A DNA stretch of 64,000 nt. Origin: Nyssa sinensis (Eukaryota > Streptophyta > Magnoliopsida > Cornales > Nyssaceae). Of the stretch, positions 11,289 to 22,618 are shown one piece after another. The notes beneath the pieces were generated by a model. The model did not search any database. It saw only the letters and a list, made by a program, of their open reading frames with translations, and had not been told where the DNA came from. A program made the position numbers and the translations under genes. How positions within the stretch are numbered: position 1 is the stretch's first letter; the number at the start of each line of letters is the position of its first letter. The stretch spans positions 124,001 to 188,000 of the forward strand of contig VIRR01000552.1 of assembly GCA_008638375.1 (NCBI GenBank), given 5' to 3'.

Positions 11289-12510
11289 GTCTACAAGTTC
11301 AAAGAGAAGAAAAAATTAATACCCCATTAGACACAGGTGTTAAAAGAACATTAAGTAGGTATTTTTCGACACTTCATAATTTCGAAGTAACAACCACAAT
11401 ATATCATGACACACTTGCCTAATCAACACCTACATAACTAATGTCAATCACCACCACCCGTTGGTTATACTAAACAATTTACACCGAGTTCTCACATGGC
11501 CCTCTACTAAGAAGGATTTTATCTAAACAAAGTAATACACGTATACTTAAACATTTGAACACTAGCAAGGTTTAACTCCCAGTGAAAACTATCCAAAACA
11601 ATACATCTCTCCACAACCAGGGTTTAACACAAGAACATTTCTATATCCATCATCCAGTCTGTACACAAAATCTCTCACAAGTCTGAATTCTTATTTTAGC
11701 ATTTTAAGGTTTGATGTGCCTTTTATTTATCCCTTACTTTTATAGCTAGGTGATAACCCTTCATGGATCATAGCTCCTTTCATTACTTGCTGATGGGGTA
11801 CCATCCATCAGCTGTAACTCAAGACCTGAGACCAATCCAGTCTGTATAAATATCATAGTCATAGTATTATAATCCATGAAAATTAGTTACTAACCTAGCA
11901 CACTCATATGGAATCCACAAACAACAGTCAACTAGGTAAACAACCAGGTTCACAACTTGTCTCCTAAGTAACTAGGCATACTGTCTACTGTGTAGATAAC
12001 TAAGGGTACTACCTACACCTCGTATAACTAGGCACACCGTCCATCCCATAAAGTATACGGTCTATCATATTGACATGAGTTTCTAATCTTAGTCAACCGC
12101 CACCACAAAAAGTAAATTTGTCTGCTCCCTATCTACCGGGAAGTCAAGTATAGTGCATACTCGTGCACACCAATGCGACATGAGTATATATAAAATATTT
12201 TAGATAAACGCTCGGTTATGTTCTTATCAGCGGCTAGGGAGTACGCATAGCATGTCATAATGTACACTTAACAAATTCTCACACATTATACATGTCATGC
12301 ATCTCACTACATTAAATCACATAATCATGCATCATAACATATCATCAATCAACACGTAATCACAACAAGTCATGCATCAGGACATATAAAACCACATAGC
12401 ACACAAGATCCTATCACATGCTGCTAAAGGTTCACACTAAGTCTCATTCTTTTCTCTAGGGTCTCATGGTGTTAAACAACACCCCACGGTCTCTAGGTAT
12501 TCGAACCTAA
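11289..12510 (-). other. Extended 5' leader of element A
   Basis: About 1.2 kb between the gag ATG and the primer site, compared with about 190 bp in E and 390 bp in C. The 150 bp next to the primer site (about 12360-12510) match the leaders of E, B and C. The rest, about 11340-12300, has no counterpart in E and no coding frame. The sense-strand sequence just before the ATG reads TTGTAGACATG, as in C. Confidence 0.6.
12468..12483 (-). promoter_or_regulatory. Conserved leader hairpin, element A
   Basis: In sense orientation GGTGTT-GTTT-AACACC, a 6-bp stem with a 4-nt loop, 28 nt downstream of the 12-nt primer site. The equivalent hairpin is in C, B and (with one weakened pair) E. The role is unknown; packaging or dimerisation is an inference from its position. 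Confidence 0.5.
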
Positions 12511-12522
12511 GCTCTGATACCA
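12511..12522 (-). promoter_or_regulatory. Primer-binding site of element A (tRNA-iMet type)
   Basis: Sense TGGTATCAGAGC, 3 nt (ACG) from the end of the 5' LTR. It is complementary to the 3' end of plant initiator tRNA-Met, the usual minus-strand primer of chromoviruses. Confidence 0.9.
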
Positions 12523-12525
12523 CGT

Positions 12526-15346
12526 TGTCACGCCCCGAATTCCAGCGAACCCGATGCGCGAGTAACGAGACAAAAGAAAATAAAATAATAAAAGAATAAA
12601 AGATAATTAAGGACGATTACATACATTCTACATACTGTTCGGATAGATACATAAGGTCTGGTCCATTTCTTCACCACTTACAAAATAAAATACAGTCGCG
12701 GGCTTATGCCCTTACACAATATCAAAAGCGCCCCTTGGGCCTAACATAGTCCCTAATCAGTTCATCTCCGCGTCTCGTACAGCTGGGACATCATCTGAAA
12801 TGTTTGCCCCACTAAAGGGGTCAGCTCAACACTCTGGTACAATATAATGCTAATGCAAGAAATAGAACTAAGGTCGTGGCATGTGCAAGTGTACAGTTAT
12901 TTCTATATGGCATTCAATGTCATGATGGCAGCATACACACAATATGCAGTATATGAGCAGTATGCGTGACACACCCATGCAACTCGATGCCACCCATGTC
13001 TCATGATACGGTCATTCTCCGCTGGCATGAGTACCACCGCGTATGTCTCGCTTCACGGTCCGGAATCCGTCAGGCAGGCAAGTACCTATTGGCCGATTTT
13101 GGGTTTTTCACCACAGGATCTGCACCCTCATAATGCAAAGCACCAAGTGCTTACCCACGCCATGTCCAAAGAATCACACTATGCCAATATGCTCTGATTT
13201 CATCATGTCATAATGTAATCTCAATGATGCATCTCATTCATACATAAAGCATGTCTTCAAGTACACAATTTATAATATCAATAGTTCTTCTAAGCATATG
13301 ATTCACACACTACACTAACACATACGATATACACAAAATCATCATCCAACTCAACAAGATAGCATGTAGCACATAAGCATGTAAACACTCAAGCAAACAT
13401 GTGAACAATCAAGGCAGCAAAGCAAGTATTCCTAATCTCAATTATATTTCTTACTTAGCACAATATATCGTACCTGTAAATCGATCTCAACTCAAGGAGG
13501 TGTACTCGAAGTATGGTAGAATCACAGTGGGAATATCGAAGGTCAGATCACCTTCTCCTTGCCCTCTTGAGTCCCTAAAATCATAACAGGTAATTCAGTT
13601 CATTGTCATTTGAATTCATTCTATTCATCAAATCTTATGTCTTTAATTCATAAGTTTCTATTTTGCTAATTTAGACTCTACCATTGAGTCCAGAACGTCG
13701 AAGAAAATAAGTTTAGGTTTTCGTAGAACTGAATTCGGACATCTGGGTTCAAAAGGGCAAAACAGTCATTTTGCACTTTACACGGGTCCTTACATTTCAT
13801 GACCTCTTTTCACAAATCGAACTCCACGGTTGAGTCCGGAATGCTCGAGATAATAAAGTTTCACTATTTGTTTACTAAATTCGGAGTTCGTTTGACTGTA
13901 CTTCAATTCAGGGGCATTTTGGTAATTTTATATGTTACTACGGGTCCTTTATTTTTTGGGACCCCGTCTCGTAAAACGGACCTCACCATTGGCCTCAGAA
14001 TGGTCGAGATAGTCAAAATACACTAATGACTTGTCCCATTTGGACTCTGAATTATTTTAGAATATTTAATTAATTAAATTAATTAATTAATCAATTAATT
14101 AATTAATTAAATTAATATTTAATTAATTTTTTTTATTCTAGTGGGGTCAAATCATAATTATTTAAAACTTCTGGGGTCAAAATATAATTATTTCAAAGTT
14201 CTGGGGTCAAAATATAATTATTTAAAGATTTTGGAGGTCAAAATATAAATATTTAAAAGTTCTGGGGTCAAAACGTAATTTCCAAAAAAGTATAGGGTCA
14301 ATTTGTCATTTTCCAAAAGTTTAGGGGTCAAAGTTGGATTTCAACAAGTTCTGGTTCAATCAAAACTGAACCAGTGGGTTTTCTATTCAAAACCCTAAAC
14401 CGGTTCAGGGTTGTGGTGAACCAACCGGTCTGACCGGTTCAACAGGTCATGCTGACGTCAGCCCTAAAATAATAATAAAAAAAAAAATCATCGTTTTTCC
14501 GGTCATCTTCCCCGGTAGAGTCGCCGGCGCCGGTCGCCGGAAAACCGTGAAACCCACGGTTTTTCATGTTTTTCACGTCCGTTTTTCTCCCTTTTTCCAC
14601 CAAAATAATTTTAGGATCATAGGGAATAAATTAAACTAGTTTTTGGCCCCAAAATCCACTGTTTTCCGACACCCACATAGATTTTTCCGGCGACTAATAA
14701 TCTCCTATTTTCTCTCTCATTTCTCACTCATTTTCATTCATTCTTTTTGCGTTAGGTTCCATTTTTCATATGCAATAAAACCCAAGGATTAAATCTAAAC
14801 AATAAGCTACAAAACAAGTTGGATATTTGAGAGATTTTTCTAGAGAGAGAAAGCTTACGGTTATGGGTTCTCAACCTTGTGATGGTGCTTCTCTCCTCTT
14901 GCTTTGCCTTTATTCTCCCATTTGGCCTCCTTAGCTTCCCTCCTTCTGCTTCCTTTTCAAAAACCAGAGCATACACACATCACTCCCTTTCTTTCCTTTC
15001 ACTTTCTCTCTCTATACTTTTCTCTCTCTCTCTCTAAAAATCCCACAATGGTTCTGTCCCTCTCTCAGCCCTCACCACACACATATACACTGACTACACC
15101 ATACACTTCTAACCACCCCTCTTACACACTCCATGCCCCTCCCATACTTGTTTGAGTGTGTTACACTCAAACTCACACACACACACAACCGGGTACACAC
15201 AGTGCACTGTGCACTGTTATATATATATATATATATATATTCTCCAAATCAGCTTTTTAATATGTATAAAATATATATATATATATATACATGCACATGT
15301 AGCATACACACATAATTATACACATACAATACACACATTGCATTCA

Positions 15347-15379
<33 letters not shown>

Positions 15380-15449
15380 TTTAATAATAAAATAAATAAC
15401 CACGAAAATTTTATATATAAAAAAAAAAAAAAAATTTCGGGTTATTACA
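12526..15449 (-). repeat. Element A right (5') LTR, 2924 bp
   Basis: Nearly identical to 4834-7786. The main length differences are loss of about 27 bp within the ACCGGTTCAACAGGT/TGACGTCA repeats near 14430-14462 and microsatellite changes. It ends GGGTTATTACA, followed by the AGAAG duplication. Confidence 0.92.
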
Positions 15450-18213
15450 AGAAGGCGAGAGAGAGAGGACTGTGAAGGAAGAGAGGAAGCTCGGGGAGTG
15501 ACCCAAGAGGAGAAAGGAAGAGGGGAGGAGCTACATCAGGAAGAAATCCGAAACGGGGTAAGTAGCTTAGATTCTATTTTATTTTTTTTAAAGCACTATG
15601 TTTAAATCTAACCTTAGGGCCTTATAGCATATGAGATAGGGAACACACTGCAAAAAGAATCAATGGAAATGGTTAAGGGGAGAGGGAGAACTTCCCAGTT
15701 ACAGGTCTCGGTCATGGGGGTTGGACCTTATCATTTTATGTGTAAAACTTCCTTAAAATGATCCTAAGATAATCCTACAAAGTGCAGAAAGAGAATAGAA
15801 AAAGAAAGAATGAAAAAGCAGTGGGAAAATAAGCATGAAAACAGAACTTTTCAGTTGGCCGGAGATTCGGCCATGGGCCTTTGAGCTCTATTTCGAGGAG
15901 ATTGGGAAGGTTTTGAGGGAAATGGAGGATGGATGTAAGGCCTACGTGAAAAACCGAAGAAAAAGGCATTTTAAAAACTCGAAAATATCGTCGGAGATCG
16001 GTCGCCGGCGCCGGAGAAGGCGCCGAAACCCTACTGCCACATCGCCGGAAAAACGGGGAAGAAGGGGGGGCTGTTCCGGGTCTGGGTCGGGTCGGTTCGG
16101 GTTCGGGTCGGGCTTGGGCCGAACCACCCTGCCACGTGTCGCGCTAAGGTTTTAAATTAAAAAGAAAATGGGACTGTTTGGTTCCTAGGATAGGGAATTA
16201 GAATTGAAATTGAATTGGGGGATGGGGATATCCTATTCCAGGTTTGAGGGATAGCCACTGTTTGGCTATCCATAGTGAGAATAGCACTTTCTTAAATTAC
16301 AAATTGGCCCCTTGACTTTTAGAAATTATAAATTGACCCAAGAAGTTACGGAATTTATGAATTGACCCCCCAACTGTTAATAATTATGTTTTGACCCACA
16401 TGAATAAAATATTAATAAAATATTAATTAAATTAATTAATTAATTAATTAATTTAATTAATTAAATATTTAAAAATATCCCGGAGTCCAAATGGGACAAG
16501 TCATTAGTGTATTTTGACTATCTCGACCATTCTAAAACCAATGGTGAGGTCCGTTTTATGAGACGAGGTCCCGAAAAATAAAAGACCCGCAGTAACCTTT
16601 AAAATTACCAAAATGCCCCTGATTTGAAGTGCAGTCAAACGAACTCCAAATTAGGTAAACAAATAGTGAAACTTTATTATCTCAAACATTTCAGACTCAA
16701 CCGTGGAGTCCGATTTGTGAAAAGAGGTCACGAAATATAAGGACATGTGTAAAGTGCAAAATGACTATTTTGCCCTTTTGAACCCCGGTGTCCGAATTGA
16801 GTTCTACGAAAACCTAAACTTATTTTCTTCAACGTCCTAGAACCAATGGTAGAGTTTAATTTAGCAGAATAGAAACCTATGAATTAAAAGACATAAAATT
16901 TGATGAATAGCATAAATTCAAATGACGATAGACTGAGTTATAATTTATGGTTTTAGGGACACCGACAGGCAAGGAGAAGACAGTCTGATCCTTCCACGTT
17001 CTCACTGCGTTACGAGTGCAGTTTGCTTGGGTTGTGACTGACCCGTCAGGTATGGTGTTTTGCTAATGTTAGAAATGAAGTTAAGTTAGGAATATTTGTG
17101 AATGACTGGAATGACTTATGTGCTTATGTGGAATGTGTTTACTTGATGATTTAGGGTTGATTGCTCACATGCTTGCATGTCACTTGTACTTTATGAAAAT
17201 TTAGTGAATGATGAATGTGAATCATGACATGTGTTTAAGTTGATAAGATGAGATATGCTTGCATATGGAATTGACTGATGATTTATATGTTATTGTTCGA
17301 GCATGCTATATTATTGATAACCATGTTCATTGAGGTTGCATTGGCATATTGGCATATGATGAATCCTTTGAGAACATAGTGTGGGTTGAGCATTGCATTA
17401 TGAGGGTGTAGATCCTGTGGTGAAAAACCCAAAATTGGCCTTTGCATCGGGGAGTACCCGGAAAAGAGACATGGGTGTGGCATAGAGTTGTGCATGGGTG
17501 CGTCATGCATACCATTCATATATTACTGCGATGCTTTGAATGACATTTAGAGATAAATGTACACTTTGCACATGCCACGCCTTAGCTTTATTTCTTGCAT
17601 TAGCACTTCATCATACCAGCAGTTGAGCTGACCCATTCGTGGGCAACATTTTCAGATGAGGACCCTCCAGCTATTTGAGACCCAGTGATGCTTTGATAGG
17701 AGGAGACACTTGTTATATTTTGGTCCGTGGGACCTATGTTTTGTAATGTAAGGGCTTAAGCCCGAATGACCTATGAACGATGTATTCATGTTATCTTATG
17801 TATTGATGGGGATGGATTCATGTTTAGTGGATTTATTTACCTTGTCCTTTTATTTATTTTATTTTCTGTCTCGTCAGTCGCGCCTCGGGTTTGCCGAAAT
17901 TCGGGGCGTGACACTATTGTTTCATCCATTCCAAAATAAAATATTCCTTGAAAAAATTATATTAATTATATATTATTAAGTATTCAAGTTATGATTTCTT
18001 CATAAATTGTGAATCAATTTAGGTATAGTATACAATTGGTATGGAGACATAGTTGAGTCAGAAAAATTGTTAATGTAGAGTTGTCCCCTACATATTAATT
18101 GGTACAACTAAACATGATGAAATGGAAAAAAAAAAAAAAATAGAAAACACTAACACACCATGGTCTTCCTTGTTTTTCTATTTTTTAAAATTAAAATTAA
18201 AATAGATATCTTT

Positions 18214-18405
18214 TGATGCTGTACTTTTTCGTCTCGACACATAGTAGGCTCCGCGTGCACCATATTATCCGCTTTGGACTTAAGAGCCTCACGGCTTTGT
18301 TCTTCTTGGGTGGAAAAGGTCTGATGTAAGGGAAAGGACGATTGGGGCTTATAAGCGACGCTAGTACCCGACTCCTATTCGATGTGGGACTCAAAGTGGC
18401 ACAAC
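18214..18405 (-). promoter_or_regulatory. snRNA-type promoter module, copy 1
   Basis: On the minus strand GTCCCACATCG (18390-18380) matches the plant snRNA upstream sequence element. A CTTATAAG box (18355-18348) follows after 24 nt, the short spacing known from plant pol III-type snRNA promoters. Further downstream is CCAAAGCGGATAATAT (about 18282-18267), a string I recall from widespread plant TRIM-like repeats with the same promoter. No recognisable snRNA sequence follows. It is probably a repeat carrying this promoter rather than a snRNA gene. Confidence 0.5.
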
Positions 18406-18514
18406 AGCTACTACCCCCAGTCGGGACTAGTGGAGCACAGGAACAAGGTACGTGGCGCAAGTGTTCCCAGGAATGAGGCACGTGGCCTAAGCGTTTCCAC
18501 AGATGATGCCAAAC

Positions 18515-18707
18515 TGATACTGTACTTTTTCATCCTGGCACATTGAAGGCTCCGCATGCACCATATTGTCTTTTTTGGGCTTAAGAGCCCTCACGGCTTT
18601 GTTTTTCCTAGGCAGAAAAGGCCTGATGCAAGGGAGAGAACGATTGAGACTTATAAGCGACGCCAGTGCCCGACTCCTATTCGATGTGAGACTCAAAGTG
18701 GCACAAC
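18515..18707 (-). promoter_or_regulatory. snRNA-type promoter module, copy 2
   Basis: A diverged direct duplicate of copy 1 separated by about 110 bp. The upstream element reads GTCTCACATCG (18692-18682, one change), with CTTATAAG at 18657-18650 and again a 24-nt gap. Both copies start with the same TGATRCTGTACTTTTTC block and end GTGGCACAAC. Confidence 0.5.
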
Positions 18708-19624
18708 ATCTTTCATCTACAAAAGCTACAAAATAATTTATTTGACAAGAAAAACAAGGTCGGTACCACATACAACATCTAGGGTCATTTTTTTGTCATT
18801 TTAAAAAATGATAAATTTCATGATCAAAATCTAAGCTTTTATACTTATTAATATACAAATTAGTATTATCAAGTCCACCCTAAGCATTGACTTAGTAAAG
18901 GGATTGGATTAATGGGTCACTGGTTCAACAAGTAGGTCAACTCGTCAGGCTGGTTATATTATAAAAGTATTTTTAAAACTTAAAATTATATTAAAAAATA
19001 AAACACCTATTTTCAAAAATATCTTAATAAAACATAATAAATAAATAAGAGAATATGAACACATAACATGCTATTTATATGTTATTGTATTATCATACTT
19101 AATAATTTAATAATGAACAAGAAGTTTTAAAATTATGGAAATTCATACATTGTCATTCATATTTCAATTACTAAATTATTTTGAAAATTTATAAATTTGT
19201 CCCTAAAATTTTAATTATTTATGTTTTGGCACATGAATTTTACCAAAATTACTAATTAGCCCTTAAATTTTCTAACCTTTTCACATATTCTCTCGAGAAT
19301 TTTGTATAACTCCTTCATTTATGCCCTTATTTTTGTTTTAAGTTACAATAATGCTTTTAAAAAATCTCAAAAGACTTTGCCCAAAGCTTTTGGACATCCT
19401 AAATCCACATTTGGATCTTGTTTGGAAAAATGGGGAGTTGAGGGTGGTCCCATATATTTTTTTTCAAAGTGACAAAATGGCCCTAAACTTAATAAGGGTA
19501 CATAAAGAGAATCAAATTTTAAAAAAGGCATGCCTAAGTTTTTCAGTGTCTTGTACTCAAATTTGATATTTGTTTGGATAAATTGGGACCCGGATTTGAT
19601 CACACATGAGTTAGTGAAATTACA

Positions 19625-19680
19625 AATATTCTCCAAGGCTTGAAAGAGATAAATATTCTCCAAGGCTTGGAAGAGATAAA
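19625..19680. repeat. Two-copy 27-bp tandem repeat
   Basis: The unit ATATTCTCCAAGGCTTGAAA plus GAGATAA occurs twice in a row with one difference (GAAAG/GGAAG). Confidence 0.8.
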
Positions 19681-20254
19681 TATATGTACCTTCTCAAGAT
19701 TTTTGGGGTTTCAAAATTTATTTTTAGCATTTATTTGGAGAAATGGGGACTTGATGTAAGGATAAAGGCATGTATAAACTTTGAGTTCATAGGGAACCCT
19801 AGGGGCAAGGATGGAGCTAGGGGTTGATTGGGGTGAGCTGTAACCTTCCAAAAATCTGACAAAAAAAAGTTTTATATGTAAAATCTTAGCATTTTTCAAT
19901 TCAATCCATCCCAAAATTTTGAATTATTCCAATTTTTATTCATCATTTCTCATTTTTGCGTCAAAATTTTAACCCAATTCAAAATTTTTATTTTAGTTCT
20001 CTCATTTCTCATTCCAAAGTTTTGAACTACTCTAATTTTAGTTCAATCTAAAATTTTCCTAAAAAAATTTCTCCCTAAATTTTTTTAACTCTCCCTAAAT
20101 TTTTTTTCCTAACTCCGTCCTTATTTAAGAGATTCTAGAAATAAAAAACTTGAATTAAATTTTAACATGAGTATATCTAAATCTGTCCCGCTCGAATTAC
20201 ATCCCTAATCAGAACTGGGTTATTAGAGTTGTAAATAGGATGGGATTGAAATGG

Positions 20255-20711
20255 GGACGGACCCAACTAGGAATGTCGATGCCACCAACCTCTTAAAAAG
20301 ACCATCCGCGTTTGGTAGTTAAACCTAACCCACTTTTATGACATTCATTCATGACAGTGCCGCAGCTTGGGTCAATACTCAGTAAATAGATATAGAAAAA
20401 GCGTACATAAATTCATTTGGTGAATTGAAATCATTGTTTACGCCAGCTAGCTGTTTCCATTTCCCACTTTCCTACCTTCCCTCTTTCTCTTCAATAGATT
20501 TTTCCCTTCAGCCAACTATAGAAACACTACCGGTTCTCACTTCAAGAAATCACATCTCACAACTCCCACAAAGAAAATCCCTCCATCTCTTCCCTGTTCA
20601 CTAGCCACAAAAAAAAATCAAACTATGCCTTATTCTTCAATAGTCTCAACAGTGTTGCTAATGGTTTCTTTTCTGGGTAGTTTAGTCATGGTGGTCTCAA
20701 GTGGTAACTGA
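20255..20711 (+). pseudogene. Truncated XTH paralogue: promoter, 5' UTR and signal peptide only
   Basis: From about 20255 the sequence tracks the upstream region of the intact XTH from about 420: matching ATCCGCG, CATTCATTCA, GTGCCGC, CTTCCCTCTT and ACAAAGAAAATC strings in the same order. An ATG at 20625 opens MPYSSIVSTVLLMVSFLG..., the counterpart of the intact signal peptide, and runs 28 codons to SSGN then TGA (20709-20711). Homology ends where the mature protein would begin (intact copy SGANLY). The TGA belongs to the start of an LTR-like sequence inserted there. The catalytic part is not found elsewhere in the window. It is a tandem-duplicated XTH broken by a retroelement and cannot make enzyme. 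Confidence 0.88.
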
Positions 20712-21169
20712 TACGCTAAAAATAACGGACTAATTCGAACTTGACATGTGTCTAGCTTTTTATGTGCAGGTCATGAAGTAACTGACTTTACAGGTTTGAC
20801 ATCGGATTAGCACGCTCAGGAGCATTAGTCTTCGGAGGTACTGATCTCATCATCACCGTAATCTTGGCCTACTGACCTTGAAACAGGGAAGCAGGACGCA
20901 ATACGAAAACTGCCATCTCCGGACAATAGTGAATCCCAAATTTCATGGCACCAAATCCTACCTAGGAAACAATCAGCCTACAAGTACATCCCTCAAGGTA
21001 CGCTTTTGGACACAATCAATGATCTTTTCTCAATTTTACTTACTCTCGACTAACTTCATCACCGAAGTGGCTACTACCAGAGCCATCCCGGCGGCCCTTT
21101 AACTCCCCTTTTTTAGGGCTCATACCGACGAGGAAAGGAGCCCCGGCAGATCAAAAAAGCGCAGCATCA
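20709..21169 (+). mobile_element. Candidate 461-bp LTR inserted in the XTH paralogue
   Basis: Starts TGATACGCTAAAAATAACGG exactly where XTH homology stops and can end at GCAGCATCA (21169). The sequence after it, GCTTGACGCCGTTTGTGGGA, resembles the region directly after the 5' LTR in Tat-type and some other plant gypsy elements (from memory TGGCGCCGTCTGTGGGAA). No second LTR is visible, so the boundaries are inferred. It is unrelated in sequence to the other LTRs of the window. Confidence 0.5.
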
Positions 21170-21754
21170 GCTTGACGCCGTTTGTGGGAACGACAACTAT
21201 TTTCGTTAATTCTATTGTCTCAGAAGCATCTTCTTCGTTTTGGCTCCTAATCTTCATCTAAGGTCGAGTTCCTAAAACCAGCCTTCAACAGAGAATGAAA
21301 GGGGGGAGACTCTTGATCATGTACAACAACAACTTGATCAGATTGGGTGATAGTCTGATTTGATGTAGGAGCAACTCCTTGCCATATTCTAGGCTCTGGC
21401 TTCTCTGACCCAGAGCCTACAAAGCCACCATGCACATCCTCTACCAGGTGTGCCTGATGGAGGGATTCAATTCCCTACTACCCTGGACCGAAGACCTCAT
21501 GATGAGGAAGATCTCAACGCACGTCCGTCACATCCCTAGGACGCTGTTCATACTAGGGGTGACCCCCAGTCGTTGCATGTCCCTAGAGGAGGGATGCTGA
21601 ATCCTCATCCTACTGTCCATTACCATAGTAGGACAAAGATCCTGAGCCCTATGAATTCGGGGCTGACCAAGTGTCGTCAAATCTCCAGCAGCCGCAGGCA
21701 TCAGTTCCTCCACCTCGAGGGCAGCAAAATCATACTATTACCGGGCAGAAACGC
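21170..21754 (+). mobile_element. Internal fragment of the inserted element, truncated by LTR B
   Basis: Begins with the primer-site-like GACGCCGTTTGTGGGAACG and continues about 570 bp until the TGTTACGCC start of LTR B at 21755. Only frames of about 60-70 codons are present on either strand and none is recognisable as gag. It is probably a leader and degraded gag start. Confidence 0.4.
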
Positions 21755-22339
21755 TGTTACGCCCCGAATTTCTACAAACTCGGAGAGTGAGTGAAATAGA
21801 CAAAAAGGGAATAATAAAAGACAATTACATGCATTTCAACTACTAACCCAATTCATGTTCCGATACTAATCCATAGGACCTTTCTATTGTTTCATAACAT
21901 ACAAATAAACATGCATAGTTTTGGGCTTATGCCCTTGTACAACATCAACATATGCCCCAAGGGCCCATTAACCTTCTAAGTTCATGTCCCCTCTACTCTG
22001 CAAGACTTCCTCGAGTCTCAAGTGTCGGGAGCGTCGTCTGTAATATGATATCCCACGAATGGGTCAGCGCAACTACTGGTATAACATAATGGTAATGCAA
22101 GAAACAAGATTAAGGCGTGGCATGTGCAAAGTGTACATTTATAAACTAGATGCTTTCTAGTTCATTAATACGATGCAATGAAAATATGCATGACACACCC
22201 ATTTACTCTATGCCACACCCATGTCTCTTTTACGGACTGCATCCGATGGATCTGAGTACCAACTCCCATTTACGGGCCTCCCCCAATTGGATCTGGGCAC
22301 CAATACAATGACAAATTTTGGGTTTTTCACCACAGGATC
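21755..22339 (-). mobile_element. Element B left (3') LTR, truncated at 585 bp
   Basis: Starts TGTTACGCCCCGAATTTC and follows the B-type LTR closely (compare 34702 and 62148) down to CACAGGATC. There element C begins. The expected continuation (TACACCCTCATAATG) is missing on the other side of C, so the rest of this LTR is deleted. Confidence 0.8.
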
Positions 22340-22581
22340 TGTAAAGACCCGAAATTTTTTTTTTAGAATAAAATTTTTATTTTTATAATTATATTTATTT
22401 ATTTATTTATTCTTTTATGTATTATGCATGTGTGATGTGTTGTATGTGTATGTATATATATATATATGTGTGTGTTTATATATAAATGTATGCTATATGT
22501 ATACATTTATCTAGATGTATATATGTATACATAAGATGTGTGTGAATAGTGTATGGTGTATGTATGCATGCATATGTGTTT

Positions 22582-22618
<37 letters not shown>

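Larger units (their letters stand above)
4834..15449 (-). mobile_element. Element A: gag-deleted, pol-degraded Ty3/gypsy retrotransposon
   Basis: Complete LTR-to-LTR structure on the minus strand. LTRs are 4834-7786 and 12526-15449, both TG...CA, flanked by a perfect duplication AGAAG (4829-4833 and 15450-15454). The 4.7-kb interior holds, in sense order, primer site, long leader, a gag lacking its capsid core, about 1.6 kb of non-coding sequence where protease, RT and RNase H should be, the rest of integrase, and a chromodomain-like end. It cannot move by itself, yet its LTRs look recent (about 15 substitutions noticed by eye plus one ~27-bp and a few small indels). That implies it was mobilised in trans. 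It sits inside solo LTR S1 in the opposite orientation. Confidence 0.9.
4187..17913 (+). mobile_element. Solo LTR S1 (Ty3/gypsy), split by element A
   Basis: The sequence starts TGTAATAACCCGG at 4187 and ends GGGGCGTGACA at 17913. It is flanked by a perfect 5-bp duplication CTATT (4182-4186 and 17914-17918). Removing element A and one AGAAG copy leaves an LTR of about 3.1 kb. No primer site, polypurine tract or coding region of its own adjoins it, so it is a solo LTR made by LTR-LTR recombination. Its 3' part (15450-17913) carries the modules found in the other LTRs here: a GC-rich CCGGCG island near 15995-16050, 'ggtc' repeats and TTAATTAA runs near 16430. The 5' piece has a (TTA)n microsatellite. 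Confidence 0.85.
17919..20254. other. Unique intergenic DNA between solo LTR S1 and the XTH remnant
   Basis: AT-rich sequence without a credible coding frame. The recognisable contents are the duplicated snRNA-type promoter modules (18214-18707) and a 27-bp tandem duplication (19625-19680). The rest is unassigned. Confidence 0.5.

Noticed and set aside
15835..16155. 106-codon Arg/Gly-rich frame
   Set aside because: It lies across the GC-rich island of solo LTR S1. Frames at the same place in other LTRs (for example 40130-40501) have different sequences and no conserved protein.
18214..18707. Functional U-snRNA genes
   Set aside because: Promoter motifs are present, but no conserved U1-U6, U3, 7SL or MRP sequence follows at the expected distance.
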